Origin: an uncultured Collinsella sp.
GTDB lineage: Bacteria > Actinomycetota > Coriobacteriia > Coriobacteriales > Coriobacteriaceae
Length of the DNA stretch: 45,313 nucleotides
Direction: 5' to 3'
Assembly: GCA_902470765.1 (NCBI GenBank)
Contig: CABRHW010000016.1
Span: forward strand, 1-45,313
Positions 6,819-15,123 of this stretch are shown piece after piece. The stretch's first letter is position 1; every line of letters starts with the position of its first letter. The notes under the pieces are model-generated. The model ran no database searches, was not told the DNA's origin, and saw nothing but the letters and a program-made list of their open reading frames with translations. The position numbers and the translations under genes were made by a program.

Positions 6819-7703
6819 CTAACCGAGTTCGTCGATATCGACATGCTCGATGCTTTTAAGCGGCTGGCCAAAGATAAAGCTACCCGCCACCGCAAACTCG
6901 GCAATGTTGTCAGACGTGGTGGCAAAGCGATGCTGTGGCTCGGCGGCATCGCCCGCCAGCTGCTCACGGCGCGTGAGGATATCGGTCAGCTCGCGGGTGG
7001 TCTCCTCGGCGGAGCTCACCACGCGCACCCCGGGTCCTAGCGCATGGCGGATGGGACCCACCAGCAGTGGGAAATGCGTGCAGCCGAGTACCACGGTATC
7101 GATGCCACGATCGTGCAGCGGCTCGACTGTGGCGCCGACCAGCGCGCGAACGGCTGGCGTATCAAAAATATCCTCGTTCTCGAGCCACTGCTCCTGCAGG
7201 TGCGCGCCCGAGGCGAGCTCATGCTCGACGACCTCGACAAAGCTCGAGGCCGGGCAGCCATACACATCGACACCAGCATCCAAGTCCTGAATGGCGCGCG
7301 TGTAGGCACCCGAGCGAATGGTGAGGTTGGTGGCCAGCACGCCGACGCGACGCGTACGCGTGCTGTTGATGGCAGCACGTGCGCCCGGAGCGATCACGCC
7401 GATCACGGGAACGTCAAGCACCTGCTGGGCCAAGCGCAAGGCCGCGGCGGTCGCCGTGTTGCAGGCGATGACCATGATCTTAACGTCGTGCCTCGATAGC
7501 CAGCGGCCCGCCTGCAGCGCAAACGAGCGAACCTCGTCCTCGGTGCGGGTGCCATAAGGGCAGCGCTTAGTGTCACCGAAATAGTAGACGGACTCGTGCG
7601 GAAGTGCCGTTGCGATCGCGCGCGCGACCGTCAAGCCGCCCAAGCCCGAGTCGAACACGCCGATCGGACGCGTGTCCCCGGCCATATTATCGATATCGGA
7701 CAT
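6819..7703 (-). CDS. murI: Glutamate racemase
   Basis: Cofactor-independent racemase producing D-glutamate for the peptidoglycan stem peptide. The 294 residues show GVFDSGLGGLTVARA (15-29), the first catalytic Cys in IACNTATAAAL (Cys81) and the second in VLGCTHFPLL. The start MSDIDN at 7703 is preferred: a GAGG motif precedes it closely, and a GTG twelve codons upstream has no ribosome binding site. It sits between a HAD phosphatase and rph, downstream of murE, so two peptidoglycan precursor enzymes share this minus-strand series. Confidence 0.95.
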   Translation of the reverse strand: MSDIDNMAGDTRPIGVFDSGLGGLTVARAIATALPHESVYYFGDTKRCPYGTRTEDEVRSFALQAGRWLSRHDVKIMVIACNTATAAALRLAQQVLDVPVIGVIAPGARAAINSTRTRRVGVLATNLTIRSGAYTRAIQDLDAGVDVYGCPASSFVEVVEHELASGAHLQEQWLENEDIFDTPAVRALVGATVEPLHDRGIDTVVLGCTHFPLLVGPIRHALGPGVRVVSSAEETTRELTDILTRREQLAGDAAEPQHRFATTSDNIAEFAVAGSFIFGQPLKSIEHVDIDELG

Positions 7704-7754
7704 TACCTCACCAGATTCTCTCTCGAAAAATGCGACCACTCGTGATGCGTCGCG

Positions 7755-8666
7755 CTACGAACGGGCTGCGACCAGCAGCTCGGCCGTTGCCACCCAACCG
7801 TCGACAATCTTGCCGCGCGTAATATAGGCATTGTCGCAGGCGTCCAAGAACTCCGGGGCACCGGCGCTCGTCAGACCGTTCTCGACCAGGCAGAACATGC
7901 CAACATGGTCGGCCATGTAGAAGTCGGACTCGGAGTCGCCGAGCGCAAGCGTCTCCTCGCGCTCGATCCCCAGGTGCTCGCAGAAGCGCGCAATGGCAAC
8001 GCCTTTGTTGAGACCCGCCGGATTGATGTTGAAGGCGCGGCCGTCCTCGACGCGATTAAGCTCGAGCGTCGTCGGCTTGGACAGGTGAGTCAGATGGCCG
8101 TTGCAAGCCCAGACCAGACCGCAGCCGGCCTCGTCCAGGATGGCCTGGACCTCATCGTCGGGCACATCGCCGCGCATGCCGACGGTGACCTCACGGTACT
8201 TGTAGCCGGTCGACATGTCGTTGTGGTATTCGATCTTGTGCGGCCAGCGGGCAAGGATCTTCTCGCACACGCCGGTCTGCTCGATCATCTGGTGCGGCGT
8301 GAGACCGCAGGCGGGGTCGTAGGGCATGTCGCCCGTCAGGTACTCCCAGTCGTTGGCCTTGAGGTCGTACATGACCAGGCCGCCCATCTCGCCGATGTAG
8401 GAGTTGAGGCCGAGCACGCGGGCGTCCTCATGGATCATGGTGCGATTGCGACCCGAGGTGGGAACCACCTGGATGCCGGCACGGGCGAGCGCGACAACCG
8501 CCTCGACGAGCTTGGTCGAGGGATTGCCGTCGTTATCGCGCAGCACGCACGAGCCGGGGGCGAGCATCGTGGCGTCCAGATCGGTAAAGACATACTTGAC
8601 CTTGGCAAGGCGCTCGCGCATCTCGCCCGAAAGCTCGGCAACGGTCGGCAGGATGTTGTGGGACAT
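7755..8666 (-). CDS. HAD-superfamily (Cof-like) hydrolase
   Basis: Cytoplasmic HAD phosphatase of 303 residues. Motif I is FTDLDATML (about 27-35), with the nucleophile and general acid Asp pair intact but Ala where DxDGT has Gly. Motif II is VVPTSGRNRT; motif III/IV is the Lys of NKGVAIARF and ALGDSESDFYMAD. A large cap domain lies between motifs II and III, as in Cof/SupH-type enzymes acting on sugar phosphates or nucleotides; the substrate cannot be read. The ATG at 8666 with GGAG 7 nt upstream is preferred over a GTG two codons earlier. It sits between murE and murI. Confidence 0.85.
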   Translation of the reverse strand: MSHNILPTVAELSGEMRERLAKVKYVFTDLDATMLAPGSCVLRDNDGNPSTKLVEAVVALARAGIQVVPTSGRNRTMIHEDARVLGLNSYIGEMGGLVMYDLKANDWEYLTGDMPYDPACGLTPHQMIEQTGVCEKILARWPHKIEYHNDMSTGYKYREVTVGMRGDVPDDEVQAILDEAGCGLVWACNGHLTHLSKPTTLELNRVEDGRAFNINPAGLNKGVAIARFCEHLGIEREETLALGDSESDFYMADHVGMFCLVENGLTSAGAPEFLDACDNAYITRGKIVDGWVATAELLVAARS

Positions 8667-8696
8667 GGTCACTCCGTTTACATAGAAGGGGCTGGT

Positions 8697-10214
8697 CTAG
8701 GCGTCGTACGCCGCAAGGGTGCGCTTGAGAATCGAACCGTCGCGCTCACAAGGCTCGGGTCCGTTCTTGCGCAGCATACACTCTTCCTCGCCCTTACCGG
8801 TCACGATGACCACGGCAGGACGGACAGTTTCGCGCACGGCAGTCTCGATAGCGGCAACGCGATCAGTCACGATTTGCCAGTTATCATTTCCCTGCGCTTG
8901 AACGTTGCGCGCGATCTCGGCGCAGATGTCCTCGACATCCTCGGGGCCGGGGTCATCCTCGGTAATCACGATTCGGTCGGCATACTTGCCAGCGGCGATG
9001 CCCATCGTGGTGCGTCGATCGACACCCTTACCGCCCGTAGCGCCAAATACAACCGCCAGCTCGCGCTCGGGATAGTTCTCGCGCAAGTCGCGCAGGAGTG
9101 TCTCGAGGCTCATGCCGTTATGTGCAAAATCGACGATGCCCAGGATTTTGCCCGATACGGACGGATAGAGCTCCATACGACCGGGAACGAAGACGCCCTC
9201 AAAGCCATGGACGATGCCCTCTTCGGAAATGCCCAGGGCCTCGGCGCAGGCAATAGCGGCAAGCGCGTTGGACACATTGAACTTAACCGGCGTGGGAATC
9301 ACAATGTCGCGCGTAAAGCGGGGCGTGCGCACCGTTGCCACCACGCCGCAGTCGCCATTGCGAATCGCCAGCGCAAGCACGTCGGCACGCTCGTCGGTCA
9401 GGGAGAACGTCACCGTACGTTCGCAACGAGATGCCGCCTCGAGCACGCGATCGACCTTATCCATATCGAGATTGACCACGGCAAAACGGCTCTGCGAGAA
9501 GATTTTGAGCTTGCTGGCAAAGTAATCCTCGAGCGTCGGATGCTCAATCGGCGAAATGTGATCCTCGCCGATATTGGTAAAGGCGCCGACTTCAAAGTCA
9601 ATCTTGCCCGTGCGCTCGTATTTGAGGCCCTGACTCGATGCCTCCATAACCAGCCACGGGGCACCCGCCTCCGCAGCATGTGCGATGCGAGATTGCAGCA
9701 GGAAGGATTCGGGGGTCGTCAGCTTGGAAGGGCCCGTTTCGATGCCGTCGTCGAACTCAATGCCCGTATTAAGAGCGGGACGATGACAGCCCGTAAGCTT
9801 GGCCTCGTTGGCGAGGATGCCGCGCAGATAAAAGCTGCAGGTCGACTTGCCCTTGGTGCCTGTAAAGGCGCAAACCTTCACCTTACCCGACGGGTGCCCA
9901 TAAAAGGCATCTGCCACCACGGCGAGCGTGCGACGAATATCGCTCACAATCACCGCGGGAAGATCAACATCGTAATCGACCTCGGAAACGTAGGCCACGG
10001 CGCCATCGGCGATTGCCGAAAGCAGGTACTCGCGCTTAAACGCACGGCCCTTGCAGACAAACAACGTGCCCGGACGCACCTGGCGCGAGTCATCAGTCGC
10101 AAACTCAATGCGCTGGTCGCACGAAGCGCTCGGTCTGGAAACAACAAGGTCATCTTCCTCGAGCAACTCTATATAGCGCATCAGAGTTAGCTTCTCTTGT
10201 GTCGGACTCGACAT
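8697..10214 (-). CDS. murE: UDP-MurNAc-L-Ala-D-Glu ligase MurE, probably lysine-type
   Basis: ATP-dependent Mur ligase adding the third residue of the peptidoglycan stem peptide. The 505 residues contain the ATP loop GTKGKST (119-125), SKLTTPES (163-170), the carbamylated-Lys region IEHPTLEDYFASK and the substrate motif DDPG (420-423). Meso-diaminopimelate enzymes carry DNPR there; loss of the Arg and the GTKGK loop resemble L-lysine-adding MurE of streptococci and lactobacilli, so L-Lys or L-Orn is inferred. ATG 10214 with GAGAGG upstream is chosen; a longer frame reaches 10382 but runs into the promoter region. The divergent neighbour is asnB. Confidence 0.93.
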   Translation of the reverse strand: MSSPTQEKLTLMRYIELLEEDDLVVSRPSASCDQRIEFATDDSRQVRPGTLFVCKGRAFKREYLLSAIADGAVAYVSEVDYDVDLPAVIVSDIRRTLAVVADAFYGHPSGKVKVCAFTGTKGKSTCSFYLRGILANEAKLTGCHRPALNTGIEFDDGIETGPSKLTTPESFLLQSRIAHAAEAGAPWLVMEASSQGLKYERTGKIDFEVGAFTNIGEDHISPIEHPTLEDYFASKLKIFSQSRFAVVNLDMDKVDRVLEAASRCERTVTFSLTDERADVLALAIRNGDCGVVATVRTPRFTRDIVIPTPVKFNVSNALAAIACAEALGISEEGIVHGFEGVFVPGRMELYPSVSGKILGIVDFAHNGMSLETLLRDLRENYPERELAVVFGATGGKGVDRRTTMGIAAGKYADRIVITEDDPGPEDVEDICAEIARNVQAQGNDNWQIVTDRVAAIETAVRETVRPAVVIVTGKGEEECMLRKNGPEPCERDGSILKRTLAAYDA

Positions 10215-10347
10215 ACAAAGACCTCTCTCGCTAAATTCAGCCTTAAAGGGCAGAAAACGTCCCGCGGCAGAAACGATGAAACATTCTGTATTATCAACCA
10301 TCCTAATATGCCACCTGACCTTGCGCGCATCACAGCCTTCTAAAAAA

Positions 10348-10375
10348 TTGCATGGACTGTGCCGTGGTCTAATAA
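10348..10375 (+). promoter_or_regulatory. Putative promoter of asnB leader RNA
   Basis: TTGCAT (10348-10353), 16-bp spacer, TAATAA (10370-10375). Transcription would start near 10382. It lies in the 399-bp gap between divergent murE and asnB. Confidence 0.45.
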
Positions 10376-10381
10376 ATGGCA

Positions 10382-10488
10382 ACGGTGTTCACCCCGTGTA
10401 AAAACAAGGAAATCTGGGTGCCGTTCTTTAACATAGCGTTCGCAACCACGTCCCGCCGCTTCGTCTGAAGATCGGGACGTGGTTTTTT
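10382..10488 (+). ncRNA. Short structured RNA or asnB leader, unassigned
   Basis: A promoter-like sequence and an intrinsic terminator enclose about 105 nt with no reading frame. AACGG near the start can pair with CCGTT around 10420, giving a 5' domain before the terminator. This could be a free small RNA or a transcription-attenuating leader of asnB, whose start is 125 nt beyond the terminator. It matches no riboswitch consensus I can recall, and no T-box GGTGGNACCGCG-like motif is present. A second hairpin (CTGCCGC/GCGGCAG, 10561-10581) lies closer to asnB. Confidence 0.4.
10446..10488 (+). terminator. Intrinsic terminator upstream of asnB
   Basis: CCACGTCCCG (10446-10455) pairs perfectly with CGGGACGTGG (10473-10482), followed by TTTTTT. 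It lies in front of asnB on its own strand, so it must end an upstream RNA or attenuate asnB. Confidence 0.85.
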
Positions 10489-10613
10489 CGGTTCGCTCGG
10501 CGCTTATGCCCTATCACGAAACAAAAGATTGGCATGATAGTAAAGATTATTTGACATCAGCTGCCGCGATCCTTGCGGCAGTACACCTGAGCCGTCAGCA
10601 GAAAGGATCTTGC

Positions 10614-12482
10614 ATGTGCGGTTTTGTCGGTTTTACCGGTACAGATGAACAGAGTGAGCTGGTTCTCACGGCCATGATGAATCGCATCATCCACCGTGGT
10701 CCCGATATGGGCGGCCAGCATATCGTCGACAACGTTGCCCTTGGCTTCCGTCGTCTTTCGATTCTCGATCTTTCCGAAGCTGGAGCTCAGCCCATGTCGA
10801 GCGACGACGGCAAGGTCACGATTGTCTTCAACGGAGAGATCTACAACTTCCAGGAGCTTCGCGCCGAGCTGGAGGCAGCCGGCTACGCCTTCCACTGCAA
10901 CGCCGATACCGAGGTCCTGGTACACGGTTACGAGGAGTGGGGCGAGGACCTGGTCAACCGCCTACGCGGCATGTACGCGTTCGTGATTCACGACCAGAAC
11001 AAGAACAAACTCTTCGGCGCTCGCGACATCTTTGGTATCAAGCCGTTTTATTACTACCAGGCATCCGATGGCTCACTGCTGTTTGGCTCCGAGATCAAGA
11101 GCTTCCTGGACCATCCCAAGTTTGATAAGGCTGTCAACCACGACGCGCTACGCCCCTACTTGACGCTGCAATTCCCCGCCACGGAGGAGACCTTCTTTAA
11201 GGGCGTGTTCAAGCTTGCCCCGGCGCATTGCTTTACGTATGACCTGACGACCAACACCATGGACATCAAGCGTTACTGGAGCTGTGACTTCACCGACGAC
11301 AACTCCAAGACCTTCGAGGAGTACGTGGACGAGTGCGACAAGGTCGTGCACGAAAGCGTCGCTGCGCACCGAATCGCCGATGTTAAGGTGGGCTCGTTTC
11401 TTTCTGGCGGCGTGGACTCCAGCTACATTGCCGCCTGCCTTATGCCCGACACCACGTATTCTGTCGGCTTCGATTACAAGAACTTCAACGAGACCAACTA
11501 CGCTGCCGAGCTTTCCGACAAGCTGGGCATCAAGAATGTGCGCAAGATGATTACCGCCGACGAGTTCTTCGATGCGCTGCCCGATATCCAGTATCACATG
11601 GACGAACCGCAATCGAACCTGTCCAGCGTGCCGTTGTACTATCTGGCGCAGATGGCTTCCGAGGAGGTCACCGTCGTCCTTTCGGGCGAGGGTGCCGACG
11701 AGCTGTTTGCCGGCTATGAGTGGTACGAGGACACCCCCGAGATGCGCACTTTTAAGAAGCGCGTGCCGCTCGGCATACGTCGCGCCCTGGGCTCACTCGT
11801 TCAGCATCTCCCCTACTTTAAGGGTCACAACTTCCTGACGAAATGCGCCGAGGTTCCCGAGCGCTGGTATGTGGGTCAGGCAAAGGTGTTCGATCCCTCC
11901 GAAGTCGACGAGGTGCTCAAGCCCGCTTATGACACCGGCAAGAACGCCGCCGAGATGTGCGCCGAGTACTACAAGCAGGTTCCCAACTGCTGCGAGCTTT
12001 CCAAGAAACAGTATCTGGATATGAACATGTGGCTACCGGGCGACATTCTGCTCAAGGCCGACAAGATGTGCATGGCGCATTCTCTGGAGCTTCGCGTCCC
12101 GTTTCTGGACAAGAAGGTCATGGAGTTTGCCGAGCACATTCCCGCCAACTACCGTGTTAACGAAGAAGGCTGCAAGCTCGTTCTGCGTCACGCTGCCAAC
12201 CGCACGCTGCCCGACGAGTGGGCAACGCGCAAGAAGGTGGGCTTCCCCGTACCGGTCAAGTTCTGGCTGCGCGAGCAAAAGTACTACGACTACGTAAAGG
12301 AATACTTCACCGCACCGTGGGCTGCTGATTTCTTTGACACCGATGCGCTCATGAAACTGCTCGACGATCACTTTAAGGGCCGCGCGCTCAACCAGCGCAA
12401 GATCTATACCACGCTGACGTTCCTCATTTGGTACAAGCGCTTCTTTATCGACGAGAACAAGAGCACCGAAGTCGCCGCTTAG
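10614..12482 (+). CDS. asnB: Asparagine synthetase, glutamine-hydrolysing
   Basis: Converts aspartate, glutamine and ATP to asparagine. The 622 residues begin MCGFVGF, with Cys2 as the glutaminase nucleophile; the class II amidotransferase domain spans about 1-200 (IIHRGP, RRLSILD and FNGEIYN motifs). The synthetase domain carries the PP-loop SGGVDSS (about 264-270) and LSGEGADELFAGYEW. The start is fixed by the need for Cys2 and by AGAAAGGA upstream; an in-frame ATG 45 codons earlier is discarded. It is one of few plus-strand genes here and is preceded by a terminator-bearing leader. Confidence 0.97.
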   Translation: MCGFVGFTGTDEQSELVLTAMMNRIIHRGPDMGGQHIVDNVALGFRRLSILDLSEAGAQPMSSDDGKVTIVFNGEIYNFQELRAELEAAGYAFHCNADTEVLVHGYEEWGEDLVNRLRGMYAFVIHDQNKNKLFGARDIFGIKPFYYYQASDGSLLFGSEIKSFLDHPKFDKAVNHDALRPYLTLQFPATEETFFKGVFKLAPAHCFTYDLTTNTMDIKRYWSCDFTDDNSKTFEEYVDECDKVVHESVAAHRIADVKVGSFLSGGVDSSYIAACLMPDTTYSVGFDYKNFNETNYAAELSDKLGIKNVRKMITADEFFDALPDIQYHMDEPQSNLSSVPLYYLAQMASEEVTVVLSGEGADELFAGYEWYEDTPEMRTFKKRVPLGIRRALGSLVQHLPYFKGHNFLTKCAEVPERWYVGQAKVFDPSEVDEVLKPAYDTGKNAAEMCAEYYKQVPNCCELSKKQYLDMNMWLPGDILLKADKMCMAHSLELRVPFLDKKVMEFAEHIPANYRVNEEGCKLVLRHAANRTLPDEWATRKKVGFPVPVKFWLREQKYYDYVKEYFTAPWAADFFDTDALMKLLDDHFKGRALNQRKIYTTLTFLIWYKRFFIDENKSTEVAA

Positions 12483-12501
12483 ATTTCGTTATGAATTAGC
12501 G

Positions 12502-12529
12502 GTGAACCACACAGGGTTTCCGCTATACT
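12502..12529 (+). promoter_or_regulatory. Promoter of tRNA-Val
   Basis: Weak -35 GTGAAC (12502-12507), 16-bp spacer, good -10 TATACT (12524-12529), placed 11 nt before the mature tRNA 5' end. Confidence 0.55.
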
Positions 12530-12539
12530 CAGTCCCTGC

Positions 12540-12615
12540 GGGCGATTGGCGCAACGGTTAGCGCAGGTGCTTTACACGCACAAGGCTGGGGGTTCGAATC
12601 CCTCATCGCCCACCA
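12540..12615 (+). tRNA. tRNA-Val (anticodon TAC)
   Basis: Complete 76-nt cloverleaf: acceptor GGGCGAT/ATCGCCC, D stem GCGC/GCGC, anticodon loop TTTACAC, T arm GGGGG-TTCGAAT-CCCTC, discriminator A and encoded CCA. The top pair of the anticodon stem (27-43) is a G-A mismatch. Anticodon TAC reads GUA and, by wobble, GUG. Confidence 0.95.
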
Positions 12616-12625
12616 CTGATTTGAT

Positions 12626-12655
12626 AGGCTCCCAGCGATGGGGGCCTTTCGTTTT
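12626..12655 (+). terminator. Intrinsic terminator of tRNA-Val
   Basis: AGGCTCCCA, loop GCGA, TGGGGGCCT (one T-G pair), then TTCGTTTTTG. It starts 11 nt after the tRNA. Confidence 0.85.
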
Positions 12656-12665
12656 TGTGCCCAGT

Positions 12666-12685
12666 GCAGGGGGATTCGAACCTGC
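12666..12685 (-). other. tRNA T-arm-like fragment
   Basis: On the minus strand GCAGG-TTCGAATCCC-CCTGC contains the conserved GGTTCGAATCC of a T arm but no surrounding cloverleaf. It could be a tRNA 3'-end remnant or a scar of an attachment site next to tRNA-Val. No integrase is nearby. Confidence 0.3.
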
Positions 12686-12709
12686 TCCAAATTGCTATGT
12701 CTGATGGCG

Positions 12710-13993
12710 CTAAGCCAAAACGTCCGACAGAATCTCGATCAGGTTGTCCACGTCGGCCTCTTCGCACACGAGCGGCGGAAGGAAGCGCAGCGTATGTGCG
12801 CCTGTAGCGTTGATCACGGCACCAACCCCCAATGCACGGGCTACAACGTCGTGTGCATCACCCGCGGCATCATCCAAATCGCAGCCGAGCATCAGGCCGC
12901 GACCGCGCACCTCTACCACATGCGGAAGCTTAGCCAGCGCCTGCTCCATATAGGCGCCAACCTTGGCAGCATGCTCGGCATAATCGCCGTGCACAAGCGC
13001 GGAGAGCGTCGCGGCACATGCCGCGATGGCCAAGCAGCTACCACCGAAGGTCGAACCATGATCGCCGGGCTTAAAGACGTCGGCGATTTCCTTCTTTGCC
13101 ACCACGGCACCCATAGGCACACCGTCGGCAATGCCCTTGGCAAGGCTCATGATGTCGGGCTCCACACCATAGGTCTGGAACGCAAACGGCTTACCCGTGC
13201 GAAAAATTCCGCACTGGACCTCATCGGCGATAAGCACGGCACCCACCTCGTGCGCCAAGTCGCGCGCCGTAGCCATAAACTCCTCGGTCATGGGGTGCAC
13301 ACCGCTCTCGCCCTGAATCGGCTCGAGCATCACGGCGCAAATTTCACTGCCCAACTGCTTAAAAATTGCACGCAGTTCATCTACATCGTTGGGTGCGCAG
13401 GCCACAAAGCCACCCGGCAGCGGGCGGAAACTGTCCTGCAGCCAATCCTGCATGGTCGCGGCAATGGTCTCGAGCGTACGACCGTGAAAGCCGCCGCGCA
13501 TGCACACGATGGTGTTGCCACCGTTGCCGGCACGCTTGGCGTACAGACGCGCGAGCTTCATCGAGCCCTCGTTGGCCTCGGCACCGGAATTGCCAAAGAA
13601 CGTCTCCCACACCTGCTCGCCCGCAGCCGGAGCGCCAAGTGCCGCCGCCGTGGTCTCGTCGCCAGCGGCAATCGCGTCGGCAAGCACGCGTGCACCGTCC
13701 GCATCATCGTTAGCGAGCTTGGACAGCAGCGCCGCGACCTGGCCGCGCTGCTCGATGTAGAAATAGTTGGAGACATGCAGGAGACTCTTGGTCTGATCCT
13801 CGAGCGCCGACAGCACTGCCGGATTGCCGTGGCCCAGGCTGCACACGCCAATACCGGCAAGAAAATCGAGGTATTCGCGACCATCGTCGCCGGTGAGCTT
13901 CATGCCGTGGCCTTCGACGAACTCGACCGGCGAGCGACCAAAGGTGTGCATGACGTAGTGGGATTCGAGCGATTGTTGTGCTGCAAATGACAT
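12710..13993 (-). CDS. argD: Acetylornithine aminotransferase
   Basis: PLP-dependent class III aminotransferase converting N-acetylglutamate semialdehyde to N-acetylornithine; the same enzyme can serve lysine synthesis in some bacteria. The 427 residues show FFGNSGAEANE (132-142), FHGRTLETIAATMQ, IADEVQCGIFRTG and the PLP lysine in LAKGIADGVPMGA. About 30 Ala- and Asp-rich residues (roughly 96-127) are inserted before the FFGNSGAEA motif, where relatives have a short helix turn. ATG 13993 with AAAGG upstream is chosen. It is last in argC-J-B-D. Confidence 0.93.
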   Translation of the reverse strand: MSFAAQQSLESHYVMHTFGRSPVEFVEGHGMKLTGDDGREYLDFLAGIGVCSLGHGNPAVLSALEDQTKSLLHVSNYFYIEQRGQVAALLSKLANDDADGARVLADAIAAGDETTAAALGAPAAGEQVWETFFGNSGAEANEGSMKLARLYAKRAGNGGNTIVCMRGGFHGRTLETIAATMQDWLQDSFRPLPGGFVACAPNDVDELRAIFKQLGSEICAVMLEPIQGESGVHPMTEEFMATARDLAHEVGAVLIADEVQCGIFRTGKPFAFQTYGVEPDIMSLAKGIADGVPMGAVVAKKEIADVFKPGDHGSTFGGSCLAIAACAATLSALVHGDYAEHAAKVGAYMEQALAKLPHVVEVRGRGLMLGCDLDDAAGDAHDVVARALGVGAVINATGAHTLRFLPPLVCEEADVDNLIEILSDVLA

Positions 13994-14061
13994 GAGATAC
14001 CTTTCGTTAAGCGCCAGGTAGCGCGGACTGTGGGCGTAATGGCGTAGCAATTTCGAGCCGG

Positions 14062-15042
14062 CTAGACCGTTTGAAGCTTCTCGACCTCGTCGAGGTTCTC
14101 GGCCAGGCGCGCCGCAAAGGTCGAAAGCGGGTGCGGGTGCGTATCGAACTCGTAGGCCGTCTCGGTGGAATGAATCACGGTGCCGACGCCGGCATCGGTC
14201 AGCAGCTCCAGGAGCAGCGAATGCGGCGTGGTACCGTTAATGATGTGGGCGCGAAATACGCCGCCGGCAAGCGCATCGACGGCCGCGCGCAGCTTGGGAA
14301 TCATGCCCTTATCGACCTCACCGCCGTAGAGCATCTCGTTGACCTCGTCGAGCGTCAGGTTGGAGATGAGCGAGTCCTTATCACTAAAGTCCTTGTACAG
14401 ACCGTCGACGTCGGTCAAAAAAATCGCCTTGTGCGCATGAAGCGCCGCCGCAACGGCGCCGGCGGCGGTATCGGCGTTGATGTTGAAGAAGCCGCCGTCC
14501 TCCCCCGCCGCGACGGTAGCGATTACGGGAATGTACTCGCTATCGAGCAAGCGCTCGATATAGTCGGTGTTGACGTGCGTCACTTTGCCCACGCGACCGA
14601 GTTCGGGGTCGAGCGGCTCGGCGATGAGCGTGCCGGCATCGCTGCCCGACACGCCTACGGCCAAATTACCGTGGTGGTTGATGGCAGCGACCAGCTCCTG
14701 GTTAACCTTGCCGCCCAGCACCTCGCGCACGATATCCATGGTCGCCGGCGTAGTCACGCGCTGCCCGTTCTTAAATTCGACAGGGATGTCATAGTGGCTG
14801 AGTGCCTCGTTGATAGCTTTGCCGCCGCCATGCACGATGACGGGGCGCATGCCGATAATCTTGAGCAAAACGATGTCGCTCATCACGTCGCGGCGCAGCT
14901 GCTCGTCAACCATGGCTGCTCCGCCATATTTGATAACGACCGTCTTGCCGGTCAGGTTTTTAATCCACGGCAGCGCTTCGAACAGCAGCTGCGCGGTTGC
15001 TTCGTTGGATTCGCTCGAACGACAATCGCGTGCGAATTTCAT
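14062..15042 (-). CDS. argB: Acetylglutamate kinase
   Basis: Phosphorylates N-acetyl-L-glutamate, the second step of arginine synthesis and often the feedback-inhibited one. The 326 residues carry VIKYGGAAM near residue 36, IVHGGGKAIN near 70, and NINADTAAGAVA plus FLTDVDGLY in the C-terminal half. An N-terminal helix (about 1-25) before the first strand is typical of arginine-sensitive hexameric enzymes, so feedback inhibition is plausible. ATG 15042 has GAGG 9 nt upstream. It follows argJ by 81 nt and precedes argD by 68 nt. Confidence 0.95.
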   Translation of the reverse strand: MKFARDCRSSESNEATAQLLFEALPWIKNLTGKTVVIKYGGAAMVDEQLRRDVMSDIVLLKIIGMRPVIVHGGGKAINEALSHYDIPVEFKNGQRVTTPATMDIVREVLGGKVNQELVAAINHHGNLAVGVSGSDAGTLIAEPLDPELGRVGKVTHVNTDYIERLLDSEYIPVIATVAAGEDGGFFNINADTAAGAVAAALHAHKAIFLTDVDGLYKDFSDKDSLISNLTLDEVNEMLYGGEVDKGMIPKLRAAVDALAGGVFRAHIINGTTPHSLLLELLTDAGVGTVIHSTETAYEFDTHPHPLSTFAARLAENLDEVEKLQTV

Positions 15043-15123
15043 AATCTGCCTCGTCTTTCGTATCGTTATCGTGCCGTGCTCCGCCGTCCACAATCGCGGT
15101 AAGATGCGCAGTGTGCCTGGAAT

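Noticed and set aside
7905..10190. A 761-residue plus-strand frame across the HAD and murE genes
   Set aside because: It spans two real minus-strand genes and their junction; composition is that of a shadow frame.
10382..10488. T-box or known riboswitch ahead of asnB
   Set aside because: No T-box sequence (GGTGGNACCGCG-like) and no match to FMN, TPP, lysine, glycine or glutamine motifs that I can recall.
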